A DNA stretch of 64,000 nt from Heterodera schachtii (GCA_023374025.1 SIJG01000058.1:441005-505004); one strand, 5' to 3'. Counted from the first letter of the stretch, positions 45,026 to 55,046 are shown. The notes: a model not told the origin generated them from the sequence alone. Made by a program: numbers and translations.

Positions 45026-45297
45026 GGCTCTATTACAGTTTACACGACCATAAAATAATTTGGCACTTTATTTGTCATGTTTCCTCACAAAATTGGTTTT
45101 CTAAACTTTTGGTCATAAATTAAAGTTGTGTCAAACTATTTTATTTATGGTCGTGTAAACCAGGGATGGCACGGAATTCCCGACATTTTTGGGGTCGGAA
45201 TTCCAATTTCCGAAAATTTTTTGACCTTCGGAATTTTGATTTCCGAAAATTTTCGAGGCCTCGGAATGCCATCCCTGGTATAAACTGTAATAGAGCC
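45026..45297. mobile_element. MITE of the GGCTCTATTGCAGTT family, with a nested element
   Basis: The ends GGCTCTATTACAGTTTACAC and its complement are flanked by AAGCAAAAG on both sides (45014-45022, 45298-45306; three extra bases on the left). A 117-bp CAGGGATGGC element (45161-45277) is inserted in its right arm. Confidence 0.7.
45161..45277. mobile_element. 117-bp hAT-type mini-element, nested
   Basis: Begins CAGGGATGGCACGGAATTCC and ends GGAATGCCATCCCTG, flanked by GTGTAAAC and GTATAAAC (one mismatch; fits nTnnnnAn). It is a shorter member of the family at 26394. Confidence 0.75.
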
Positions 45298-45330
45298 AAG
45301 CAAAAGCTGCTTTCACTCTCTCTCTCTCAC

Positions 45331-46305
45331 CCAATGCAAGAAACATTATGAAGCTTAAAGTGGACATTGTTCAAATTTTTCGTCGGTGCTCGGAGTGTGC
45401 AACCATTTGGACAACGCTTGGCCAGCAGTTGCATTTGGCCCCTGATCAGCGATCAAAGCTGCATACAAATGACCGGAACCGATTGAATTCAACTGCTTGA
45501 GATCGGTGAGAATTGTTGGCGATATGAGACGACGCAATGTGATCAGCAGAAATGTCCAAATGGCGAATGTTTGGCACAAAAATGGGCCACATTTCACGGA
45601 CAAAAACCTTCCGAATCCGCCTCTGGACATAATTTACGAGTGAAAACGGAATCGTAAGACGAAAATTGGTGTCTTTGTTGTTGAAAATTTGTTGCTTGGA
45701 ACGGAGAAATGCGATGACGGAGTGATCGATGTACCTGAAAAGGATGATGCTTTGATCAGTTAAAATTCATTGAATTTTGAATTACGAAATTCGAAGGTCT
45801 TTGAAGCGAATTTTGCTGGGCAACGGATGTCGGCCAATGGAAATTGCACAGAATCGGCATAATTTGTCAACACCGATTTCGGCACTCCAATTTGCTTTCG
45901 AATTTTTGTTGTTTTTCAAAGCGTAAATTCCGTTTTGCCATCAAAATGTGCGTCAACCAAAGCATTAAAACGGCAAGAAAGCAATGCCATTTGGAGACCA
46001 AGTTGGGCATGGTCAAAAGATGGAAGAATGTCCATCCACACGTAATTACAAATCCAACTGAAATGGGGGGAAAAATAAGTTGAGCGCGGTCTTAAAATGA
46101 CAAATTAATCGGAGGGGGGGCTGCAATATTACCAAAAAAAAAATTCTCACATTTTTCTCAAAATCCGATTCATTTTCGTTGCCACTCGAACACTTCGTTT
46201 TTTTCCAATTGATGTGACAAATGAACCCAACGGTTGCGTTTTATTTTCACAAATAAGCTGACGGTTGTCGGAAGAAAACTTTTTCTTTTTGACGGACGGT
46301 GCCAT
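45331..46305 (-). pseudogene. Type I F-box pseudogene (gene N)
   Basis: The first exon (46305-46151) encodes the basic extension MAPSVKKKKFSSDNRQL ... GSFVTSIGKKRSVRVATK running in frame into MNRILRK. Exon 2 (46057-45786) has the core WICNYVWMDILPSFDHAQLG but a TGA in place of a Trp codon (after KTEFTL) and a small deletion near its end. Exon 3 (from 45735) loses 8 or so bases near 45530 and is then joined, at about 45370, directly to the end of exon 4. The last exon is absent, replaced by the MITE at 45026. Confidence 0.72.
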
Positions 46306-46487
46306 TAAAAGGATAATTTCGCTAAATAATTGAATTTTTACCAACTTTTAACGCTTTTTCAGCACTTGTACTTTTTTAGGTGCCACGGCGAAAAAAACAA
46401 ACAAAAAAATACCCAACTGTCAATTTTCTCTGCCTTTTATATGATTTTTTCTCCATCGGTACTCAAATGTACGCTAATATTTTTCGT

Positions 46488-46499
46488 ATAAAAATGCCA
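46488..46499 (+). promoter_or_regulatory. TATA box of gene O
   Basis: GTATAAAAATGCCATTGTTT lies about 83 bp upstream of the ATG at 46571 and is followed by the CTTCCCCTCCTCCCC leader. The wider region (CATCGGTACTCAAATGTACG) matches the promoter region of gene D near 12390. Confidence 0.65.
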
Positions 46500-46570
46500 T
46501 TGTTTCTTCCCCTCCTCCCCATTCCATTCATTCATTCATTCGTCCATTTCCTGTCATTTTGTTCCTGCAA

Positions 46571-49500
46571 ATGCCTTCCGAAATTCCGTACGTTTATTAT
46601 TTCTTCCTTTTTTTCTGACTTCACATTTCTTTTGTTTTAAATTTTTCAAATTTCACTTAATTTTGAGGCTTACAATTAGCTTCATTGGATTTAAAATAAA
46701 ATTACACTTTTGGCTTCCCACCCTTTTCATTCATTCATTTCATTTCCCCAATTCTTTTTTCAGTCGGTATGCCGCGATTTTTCGGGTACACCCCAAAATA
46801 TCGCCGCCGAAATATCGCCGCCGAAATATCGCCGCCCGAAATATCGCCGGCCGAAATATCGCCGAGACAAAATATCGCCGCCGAAATATCGTCGAGACAA
46901 AATATCGCCACGAAATGAAAAAAAAAGCAAACAGAAATTTTGAAGAAAAAAATCAAAAAAATTAATCAAATGGAAAAAAACATTTTTTCACCTCAAAACT
47001 CGCAGCTAAAATCCATTTGTTCGCTTCCTAGTCGCTTTTCGACTAGGATTAGCCTCTCTATCTAAGTAAGAAAAAAGATAGGAGTTTCCAGCACGTGGCC
47101 ACGAGGAGGCCTGCGATTGGAAATGGATAAACCTTAACGTGCCATTTTTTTTTTTTTGGAAATGTAAAAATTAAAAAATCAGAAATGATCGAAAAATAAA
47201 AATGATTCCAAACGTTAATAAAAGGCCAATATCAAAAAAGTGAAAAAACGCAAGCCATGCATCAGCTGGGCACAATAAACCTCCGAAGAAGTGCTCCCAG
47301 TGATTTAATGCGCAATTTTATTTATCCATATTAAAATTGTTCGCTAAGCCTCGCAAATATTCAATTTTAGTGCGCTGTGCAAAACCCGCCACAACAATAT
47401 TAAAAATGCGCTCATCTGCTTCAAGAAACTTTTTGTTTTTTTTGGTGGTGCATTACCCCGAATCATTGCCTCAAAATCGGCATCCTTCCCTTTTTGAATG
47501 ATTTTGATTCCACTAATGAATTTCCATATAGAAGGGTGGTCCATTGCTAGCTGTTTATGAACTCGTTTATTACCAGATTCACTAAAATTGTTCGTTCTAT
47601 CTTGTGCATTCAAAACCCTGTCATAAAGATTCCACATTTCAATTGGAAAAAGTGCTCTGCGTCTCGTACCATTTCGGTTAAGCGGCCCTATGTAATCTGA
47701 CATTTTCCGTAATACCGCTTGACTTGCACCCTGTAAAATTTGGTCTCTGATTTGCCCTGGTAATTCGACTGTGTTTTTTGCTCTTTCCTTAATTGCGGTA
47801 TTTAGTTCTTTAACCACGATTTGAGCAGGATCCCCCTCATGACTATGTTCGTGAAAACGTTTTATAATGTGAATTCCTAGGGTATGAATGCGCGCAGGAC
47901 AGGAATCTGAATTAAGCCGGCTACATCTCCAAAATTTTGTTTCTCCAACTTTGCTTTTTTTATCAAAAAAATAAAGAAAACCGTTTTCTTTCACGAGGTC
48001 CCTCCCTTGGTTAGACTTAGTAAGCTCAAAAGACGCCATATTTAAAAAATTTGCGCGCTTGATATTGACTTCTTAATGCGTTTGGAATGAGAATTATTGA
48101 CAAAATGGCCGTATTTATATGAAATCTGCCTGCTCTTTTTTTGTTATGCAGACGTCTTATCTTTTTTTGTAGTTTAAAATGCGGAGATTCTACTGAATTT
48201 CATCATTCGATGTTTATTCGAGCTTCTGCAAATTTTGTTCGCATTTTTCATTGTTTGTTATTCTCGTTTTTTGCCCTTTCTTCTTGTTTTGTAGACAAAA
48301 TGGAATCTGGTGATTTGTTGCTCATCACTTCGAAGAATTTCAAGAATCTTTTGGATGCACACATACGTCCTTTTTTGTTGGAAAAATTGTCATCGTTTGG
48401 AGTTAAATCCGCCGATTTTGCAAATTTTAAACGCTTATCTGATGACCGTATTGTAGTGCGCTTTGCTCCTGGCTCCAGCACAAAAAAACTTCGTTCGCAT
48501 TTTTTCGGCGGAAAATCAAGGTGTTCTAGCAAAAAATTTATTCTGTCTTAGCCCTTTCTTTGTTAATATGTATGTAAAAATTTGTTTGTTTTTTTTTGAA
48601 ATGGATTGCTGGTCACCCGTTATCATGAAACAATGCCATTGTCAATGTCTAGTCCGCCATTTCCACATGCTGTCGGGAATGGATTGCTTTGTTTTTGGGG
48701 TGCTTCGTATGCCTTCTCAAATTTTTACCCAGCTTCTTTTGAATTGGATGGGACCAATTACACCTCGACCGAACACTTTTATCAGCATCAGAAGGCTTTG
48801 TTTTTCCGCGACTTTGAAGCCGCTTGTTTAATTATGGCGGCGAATAACCCAGCGGAAATTAAAAAACTATGAAGAAATAATCGGATTAAGTGTTTCAACA
48901 TTGCCATTTGGCGAGATGTCTGCGAAAATGTGATGATGCGAGGCCTTAGAAAAAAATTCCAACAGAACGAACTGCTTAAACAAATGCTTATGGAAACCTG
49001 TTCAAAGACTTTGGTTGCGAGCTCCCCACATGATTTTTTTTGGGGATCCGGAATGGCAATGAATGACCCGCTTATGCTGAGAAATGAATGGAGTGGGCAA
49101 AACAGAATGGGAATATTACTGATGTTGTTGCGAGATGAATTGAATTTGTTGAGCCGTTAATTATTTTGTACTGTCATAAAATGTTTATCGAATTACGACA
49201 CTTTTAGCTAAGCGTTTTTCATTTGATTTTAATTTCTAAGATTTTTTTCTTTAAGAATTTCAAAGATAAAATTTTTTATAAAAATTCTGCGGCGATATTT
49301 TCTCTCGGCGATATTTCGGGCGGCGATATTTCGGCGGCGATATTTTGTCGCGGCGATATTTCGGGCGGCGATATTCCGGCGGCGATATTTCGGCGGCGAT
49401 ATTTCGGCGGCGATATTTTGTCCCGTCCCAGATTTTTCAGCTTTTGTTCAACTGTGGCCTCATTTTGTGGATCCTTTTTGACGAAGTCTTGTCCCTTTTT

Positions 49501-51034
49501 GACCGTGTCAAAAAACGACTATACCCTCCCAAAAAAATGTAAAAAAATAAACAAAAATTCCGAAAAAATTCTTCAATTTTTCAGCTTTATCTGCGCCGAT
49601 TGTTGGCTTTTGGTGTTCGATTTCCTTGCGCCTTCCCAACTTGGCCTTGGAATTGCACTGATCAGCCGTCGATTTGACCTCCGTGTGGACGAACATTTCA
49701 AGACACGCAAATGGATGTTGAACAAACAATTGCTAATCCAATGGAAAAACGGAGAAAATGGCACGAAGAAAATGCGAATTGTCAAATTCGCCGATGGGAA
49801 AGTTTTACCAATCCCGCAAAAACCGTTGCCAAACAAAGTGATCGGATTCAGCAAATGCATTCGTATCATGTAACGAACTGATTAGAATGGAACTGATTTG
49901 TAGCCATCACATTTTCTGCGCTTTTCAGTTACATCGATCAAAATGTGCTCACTTTTCTCGGCCATTTTCACCGTTTTTTCGCCGCTTATGCAATGGATTT
50001 GAACATTCGCACTGAAAATGGTCGCATTTTGGAATTTGTTTTGCTCAACATTTGGCCAATGTTCCGTGATTCAATTCGTCACCTTTTTTTGAATGCCATC
50101 GCTTTTCACCGCTTGTGCCAATTGGACTCATCAATGCTTAGCGATTGTACAGCACTTCACTATGTGTCTTTCAATGACGACGATATTCTGCCAGCTTTTC
50201 CGCCAGATGACAGTGCCATGGCATCGGATGGCCAAGTGGTGGCAAAATGGCTGCTCACGCCCCGTCCGGATGGGCTGCCCAAGTGGCTCAAATCCTCTGT
50301 TAATTCGTCGGTGGCTCAATGGTCTTCAACTATTGAACAATTCAAAACGGTGATTATCCCCCCCCCCCTAATTAATTGGTTTTTCTGTGGCTGTTCCCCT
50401 CTCATTTTTAGCAAAACCCAATTTAAAAAAAGATCGTGGAAAACATTTTTTGTGCTTTTATTCTGATTTCGTCCCATTTTTAGGCATTTTCAAATGCTTC
50501 TTCGCCAGTGAGTTTCCGCATTCGCTTGACGCTTTCGCCCACTTTAATTGGCTCCTTTGTGCCATTTGATCTGATCAATGAAGTGACGGGGGAGCAATTG
50601 GAACTTCAACAATATGACACAAACAATTTTCGGCTCAGCCGTTGTCCAATTGGATGGGATCAGATGAAATGGGAAAATGTGTGGAAGGAATTGAGTGCTG
50701 CTCGACCAAAACGGATTATCATTGGGATCAGGGACGATGGATTTGACGAGGGGTGAACAATTTAATTAAAGTCAAAATTTGAACATTTGACTTTATGTTC
50801 GTATTCGGGTCCGGGGTTCGAAATTGATTGAAATGGGTGTCATATTCGTATTCAAATGACAACAACAAAAACATAATGGTTTGAAAAGGACAGAATTTTA
50901 TAGTGCAAAAAGCCAAGGATTTGTTTTTTTAGTTGATTGAATCCATAAAAATTGATTGGATTTAAAGTGCAATAAAATCAAATCGTTTTTTCAGTGTTCT
51001 CAACGCCGCTTCGCCCGGGCCGAGTGATCACTGA
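46571..51034 (+). CDS. F-box family protein, type II (gene O), split by a transposon in exon 2
   Basis: Exons 46571-46587, 46764-46783 plus 49439-49538, 49585-49869, 49929-50349, 50484-50752 and 50995-51034 form one 383-residue frame once the 46784-49430 element and one copy of the duplicated GATTTTTC are ignored. The protein starts MPSEIPRYAAIF and has a hydrophobic segment (LLFNCGLILWILF), a basic VKKRLYPPKK and the F-box core FICADCWLLVFDFLAPSQLG. The middle domain (YIDQNVLTFLGHFHRFFAAY, DDILPAFPPDDSAMASDGQV) and LINEVTGEQLELQQ follow, ending VLNAASPGPSDH. Every other splice site and codon is intact, which indicates recent insertion. As it stands the gene should be inactive unless the element is spliced out or excised. 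Confidence 0.75.
47026..47100. other. Pair of hairpins inside the MULE element
   Basis: CCTAGTCG-CTTTT-CGACTAGG is a perfect 8-bp hairpin (about 47026-47047). It is followed by CTATCT...AGATAG (about 47058-47081) and the palindrome CACGTGGCCACGAGG. The group lies about 250 bp past the stop of the minus-strand FLYWCH gene, so it could be a 3' end signal or a structural part of the element. Confidence 0.4.
47344..48039 (-). CDS. FLYWCH zinc-finger protein, internally deleted MULE transposase derivative
   Basis: A 231-residue uninterrupted minus-strand ORF. Residues 3-60 form a FLYWCH finger: FELTKSNQGRDLVKENGFLY, then KFWRCSRLNSDSCPARIHT, with the His pair in HEHSHEG. FLYWCH fingers are DNA-binding N-terminal modules commonly joined to Mutator-like transposases in animals. 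The C-terminal half (LFPIEMWNLYDRVLNAQDRT, NNFSESGNKRVHKQLAMDHP, SIWKFISGIKIIQKGKDADF) matches the conserved tail that follows the catalytic domain in such transposases as I remember them. The DDE core between them (after MSDYIG) is missing, so this cannot transpose by itself. It may still bind the element ends, for example as a repressor. Confidence 0.75.
   Translation of the reverse strand: MASFELTKSNQGRDLVKENGFLYFFDKKSKVGETKFWRCSRLNSDSCPARIHTLGIHIIKRFHEHSHEGDPAQIVVKELNTAIKERAKNTVELPGQIRDQILQGASQAVLRKMSDYIGPLNRNGTRRRALFPIEMWNLYDRVLNAQDRTNNFSESGNKRVHKQLAMDHPSIWKFISGIKIIQKGKDADFEAMIRGNAPPKKTKSFLKQMSAFLILLWRVLHSALKLNICEA
48300..48551 (+). CDS. Hypothetical N-terminal part of the transposon cargo gene
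   Basis: ORF of 83 residues starting MESGDLLLITSKNFKNLLDA, containing RPFLLEKLSSFGVKSADFAN and FKRLSDDRIVVRFAPGSSTK. It directly precedes the NADAR segment on the same strand. After a run of seven A (near 48480) a second frame becomes plausible (NFVRIFSAENQGVLAKNL), so it may be the N-terminus of the NADAR gene with a frameshift at the A-run. I do not recognise the domain. It is divergent from the FLYWCH gene with about 260 bp between starts, suggesting a shared promoter. Confidence 0.45.
   Translation: MESGDLLLITSKNFKNLLDAHIRPFLLEKLSSFGVKSADFANFKRLSDDRIVVRFAPGSSTKKLRSHFFGGKSRCSSKKFILS
48606..49160 (+). pseudogene. NADAR (YbiA-like) domain protein with one in-frame stop
   Basis: One frame from 48606 to 49160 reads through a single TGA at 48870-48872. 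Diagnostic NADAR segments appear in order: CFWGASYAFSNFYPASF, STEHFYQHQKALFFRDFEAA, AANNPAEIKKL, then after the stop RNNRIKCFNIAIWRDVCENV, MMRGLRKKFQQNELLKQML, FFWGSGMAMNDP and WSGQNRMGILLMLLRDEL. In known homologues the stop position is usually a Gly in a GRK-like motif, so GGA to TGA would explain it. NADAR proteins are N-glycosidases or binders acting on ADP-ribose derivatives or riboflavin intermediates. No ATG precedes the domain in this frame except within it (MPLSMSS), so the true start is uncertain. Presence within transposon ends makes it a cargo gene. Confidence 0.75.
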
Positions 51035-51610
51035 TCAACAACAGAAGCAGAAATGAATGAATGAATTATTTATTGATGCGATATGTATTATATGACCGTA
51101 AATGATGTTGGAGCACTCTGCCATTTTAATATTGTGTAATATGTATATTGGACATTTGGTTGCTTGCAAATTCGTCCATTTCCATTGATGTACTATTGTA
51201 TTTGTATTGTATAATTCATTGGGAGTAATCATTGATAAAATGGCTTGTGATAAAACGGATTTGATTTCTGAGTTTTATGTCGTAGATCAACCTTATCGCA
51301 AACAAAAAACAATTTCAAGAGAATTTCATTGTTTTTCAAAAAAGTTATGACTAGGGTTGGTCGGGACCGGGACTAAAACACGGACAACTGAGTACCGAAA
51401 TCCCGGTTTTTCAACCCGAAAAGTCCCGGCGTTCGGCGCTATGCTTATTAGGGTGATTGTCATCATCATTTAATTAATTAATGCCTGTGATATGTGAAAA
51501 ATTATTTTTGGGTATGTGTGTGTGTGTGTGTGAGTGATGAGTGTAATTAATTTTAATTACACAAACCAAGATTTTTCATATCGTTCGAAAGCTTAATGTG
51601 TTACGAACAG
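51035..51610. other. 3' flank of gene O and repeat debris before hexokinase
   Basis: Conserved type II 3' flank to about 51245, then TCGGGACCGGGACTAAAACA (about 51360, a scrap of the CGGTCCC element), a (TG)n run at 51517-51532 and a TCGTTCGAAAGCTTAATGTG scrap of the CGGTCTACC family. No hexokinase N-terminal exon is present. Confidence 0.5.
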
Positions 51611-52974
51611 GGCTTCGATCTGTTCTGATTTATCAGAAATGTTCTGATTTGGAGGGTCCAAATCTGATAACAAACTGGACGAAGGGATTTACCGTAAGAA
51701 AATTGATTGATTTCTGAATATTTCTAAACTCCATTTTTTCAGGCTTCTGGCGTTGTTGGGGAGAACGTCGTCAACATGCTGCGCGACGCGTTCAAGCGAC
51801 GAGGCGACGTGGACATCGACGTGGTTGCACTGCTCAACGACACCACGGGGACGATGCTCGCCTGCTCCTTCATTGAACAACACTGCTACGTCGGAGTCAT
51901 TGTCGGGACGGGTAAGAAAATTAATTTTGTTTGATTTTCAATTAAATCTTATATTTTTTCTTTTCAGGCTGCAATGCCGCATACATGGAGCGACTGGAGA
52001 ATGTGCCGAAGCTCAAGGGAATTGTGAACTCCGCGGAAGGTAAAAATGGGAGGTGAAGGGGTGGCCGTAAACGGCACTAATTTTGAAACAATTTCAGATG
52101 GTCTGCCGGCGGAGATGTGCGTCAACACGGAATGGGGAGGATTCGGCGACGACGGCGCACTGGACCAATTCCTCACCATCTACGACCAGCAGTTGGACCA
52201 GCAGAGCCTCAACCCCGGCCGCCAGCGCTTTGAGAAGACCATTTCCGGCATGTACATGGTGGGAAAGTTTTCAAATTGAATAGCAATTTATGTTAAAGAG
52301 AGTTTTCAGGGTGAGATCGTCCGTCTTGCGCTGGAGGACTTGGCACGTCGCGGCCTGTTGTTCAGCGGCGACTCCACTCGAATTTCCGAACGCGGCTGCA
52401 TCTCCACCAAGATGGTGTCCGACATCGAAGGGTAAAACTGTTTGCTCTAATAAATTGCTTAATTTCACTTCCTTTTCAGGTTTATGCACAGCACCGACGG
52501 GAATCCATTCGCCAAAGTCGGCGAGATGCTGCGTGCCATCGGTGAGTTGTCATTTGATCATTTTTTAGTCTTTCAACATCCCATTATCCCATTTTAGGCA
52601 TTTCCAACTCATCGGCCGCCGACTGTGCAAATGTCGCCTACGTCAGCTCATTGATTGGCACGCGCGCCGCCCATCTCTGTGCCTGTGGGCTTGCCGCCAT
52701 CCTCAACCGCATGCAGAGGCCCCGCGTGACGATCGGCGTCGACGGCTCCGTGTTCCGCTTCCACCCGACCTTCAAATTCAACCTGGACCAGAAGATCAAG
52801 GCGTTGTTGGCTGTCAAATGCGAAGTGAGTTTCAAATTCTAACATCATTTTCGGAATGATTAATTTTCCCCATAATTTCAGTTCTTCATGGTGCTCAGCG
52901 AGGACGGCAGTGGACGAGGCGCAGCAGTCGCAGCAGCGGTCGCATTGCGGATGAATCGTCTTGTGGGAGCGTGA
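51611..52974 (+). CDS. Hexokinase, C-terminal two thirds (5' truncated)
   Basis: Eight exons (51611-51693, 51743-51911, 51968-52039, 52098-52258, 52310-52431, 52480-52541, 52598-52824, 52882-52974) have consistent phases. They encode [30 protein letters not shown] (with the catalytic Asp), [15 protein letters not shown] and [14 protein letters not shown] (sugar-binding Glu). Next come [34 protein letters not shown] and [16 protein letters not shown] (nucleotide site). Hexokinase phosphorylates glucose to glucose-6-phosphate in the cytosol. About 150 N-terminal residues, including the phosphate-binding LDLGGTNFRV segment, are not found upstream. Confident homology starts near 51674; 51611-51673 may be repeat sequence. 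Codons are GC-rich and no stop occurs in the remaining exons, so truncation is recent or the 5' part is elsewhere. Confidence 0.85.
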
Positions 52975-53155
52975 ACAGCCTGTGACGATGCCGTCCGATG
53001 TCAGATGTGTGAATCTTAGGCCCCACAATGTCATGTGTATTGTAATGTTAGACATTTTGTCCCATGTCTGTTTGTATATAAGGTTGAATTCCTAAGCGCA
53101 ATGATGTTCCATTATCACAATTTGTATCAATTGTCCATATATATTGTGTGGTGTG

Positions 53156-53632
53156 CGGTCTACCTCAGTTGGGCGCGCACGGTTGGGCGCTCACGGTTGG
53201 GCGCTCACGTTTGGGCGCGCACGGTTGGGCGCCAGCATATTTTTCCACTATAACTTTCTATAACTTTTTTCTTTGTCATCCAAATCCAATAAACTTGGTA
53301 TCATTCGAAAGCTTAATCTGTTTTGAAGCTTTTTCTAAGCTATTGCTTAGCCATTAGACAATTACCAAAAGAGTTATATTATGAAAATTGCAAAAAGTCG
53401 AAATTTTTGAAGTTTTTTCTTAATAAAATTTTTCCAGGCTTGAAAATCCTTTTGCTTTTGGTAAGGCTAATAGAGCATGTTAAGAGCTTTCGAATGATAC
53501 CAAGATTGTTGGATTTTGGTGCCAAAGAAAAAAGCTATCGTGGAAAAACATGCTGGCGCCCAACCGTGCGCGCCCAAACGTGAGCGCCCAACCATGAGCG
53601 CCCAACCGTGCGCGCCCAACTGAGCGGTTCCG
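53156..53632. mobile_element. 477-bp MITE, CGGTCTACC/CGGAACCGC family
   Basis: The ends CGGTCTACCTCAGTTGGGCG and CGCCCAACTGAGCGGTTCCG are flanked by the perfect duplication GTGGTGTG (53148-53155, 53633-53640). The arm words here are GGTTGGGCGCGCACGG rather than GGTTCGGCCCCCACGG. It lies about 180 bp downstream of the hexokinase stop. Confidence 0.88.
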
Positions 53633-53803
53633 GTGGTGTGATAAATGAGAAAACATTTATGTCGTTGCAAAGACTGGAAAATTGATTTGCCTATTTCAGT
53701 ATAAGAAGTTGGCACTTGTTTAGAGGTTTTTTTTTTGTTCGAATTGAAGTTAAATTTAAGTAAAAGAATTGCGGCGATAAATTCGCAAGTCCCTGCGGTG
53801 AAG

Positions 53804-54567
53804 CGCTGCCCGTCAAAATGTCGCTGCGTCGAAATGTCGCCGCGTCATAATGTCGCCGCGTCGAAATGTCGCCCAAGCTATAATGAGTCGAAATGTCGCC
53901 GCGTCATAATGTCGCTGCGTCATAATATCGCCGCGTCATAATGTCGCCGCGTCGAAATGTCGCCCAAGCTAAAAAGAGTCAAAATGTCGCCAAGCCAAAA
54001 AATTAGTGAAAAAGTCGAAAACTATATATTTTTTTTGAAAATACTAAGTTCATTAACAGTTTATCAGAATCGTTTAAAGAACACAAAACAATAAAAACTG
54101 GCAGAGAAAACATGTAATATTTCTAATTATTCGAAGATTGACAAAAAAAAAAAAGTTCGAATGGACAATTTTAAGGAACATGCACGGCTTGCTGACACGG
54201 CATTCATTCGGCTTGTCGCAATTGACTAAAAATAAAGCAGTTTTGCATGAAATATGCTTAACTTTAGTGTGTGAAATTTGGTGGTTAACGTTTGTAAAGG
54301 AAATAAAATGTGAACGATCATTAAGAGTGTATGGGTGTATTGTTAAATTGAAAATAGGTATAATAGTATTTTAAAACTAATAATTGTATAATTTTTCGAC
54401 TTTTTCACTAATTTTTTGGCTTGGCGACATTTTGACTCTTTTTAGCTTGGGCGACATTTCGACGCGGCGACATTATGACGCGGCGACATTATGACGCGGC
54501 GACATTTCGACGCGGCGACATTATGACGCGGCGACATTTCGACGCAACGACATTTTGACAGCGCGCC
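53804..54567. mobile_element. 764-bp non-autonomous MULE with CGTCATAATGTCGC words
   Basis: Left CGCTGCCCGTCAAAATGTCG and right (complement GGCGCGCTGTCAAAATGTCG) ends are followed by inverted arms of GCCGCGTCGAAATGTCGCC words. A perfect 9-bp duplication GCGGTGAAG flanks it (53795-53803, 54568-54576), the usual MULE length. The centre (54002-54414) has no convincing gene. Confidence 0.88.
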
Positions 54568-54776
54568 GCGGTGAAGTGAGATCGACCCAAAATTTGTTGT
54601 TCATATAGAATAATTTTGTGTTTGCCCTTTCTGGCCAACTCATTTTTCCAGAAAAATTGGTAATACTGAAGTTTATCCCCCCCCCCCATTTTTGAAAAAA
54701 AATAAAAATTTTAAAAAGGTTGTGTAAAAATGTTTTTTCTTGGGCTTTTCTGGGTAGCTTATCACGAATCTGACAT

Positions 54777-54840
54777 TCATTTTGACTAATTTCAAATCCC
54801 GGACCCGAATTCGACAAAAAGTCGAAAATTCAAATTTTTC
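54777..54840. repeat. Copy of the dispersed GGACCCGAAxTCGA motif
   Basis: ATTTCAAATCCCGGACCCGA followed by ATTCGACAAAAAGTCGAAAA matches similar stretches near 2350, 10140, 10450, 50800, 55610 and 55785. Confidence 0.4.
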
Positions 54841-55046
54841 AAAATTTACTTTTGTTTTGGAATCTGTTGTATGTTTGTTCTAATACTTTTCCTGTGCAAG
54901 TACCCAACAGGTATGTTGCAAGTTTCGCCTTTCGCAAATTTCGCTTTTTTGGGCTTTCGCCTTTCGCTTTTTGGCTGAAAAGCGAAATAAAAGTGCACCA
55001 CTAAAGATTGGGTTTTTAAAATAAAACAATGGCATTTTCGTGGGAG

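Larger units (their letters stand above)
46784..49430. mobile_element. MULE-type element carrying FLYWCH and NADAR genes
   Basis: The left end GGGTACACCCCAAAATATCG and right end (complement TGGGACGGGACAAAATATCG) continue into inverted arms of CGCCGAAATATCGC words (46796-46915, 49288-49420). It is flanked by the 8-bp duplication GATTTTTC (46776-46783, 49431-49438). Total 2647 bp. It contains two divergent genes: a minus-strand FLYWCH/transposase remnant and a plus-strand NADAR-domain gene. The terminal sequences resemble those at 53804 and 57546 (xxxxxCAAAATGTCG), placing them in one superfamily. Confidence 0.88.

Noticed and set aside
54138..54374. 78-codon ORF in the centre of the 53804 MULE
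   Set aside because: No similarity to transposase or any known protein; AT-rich and too short to support.
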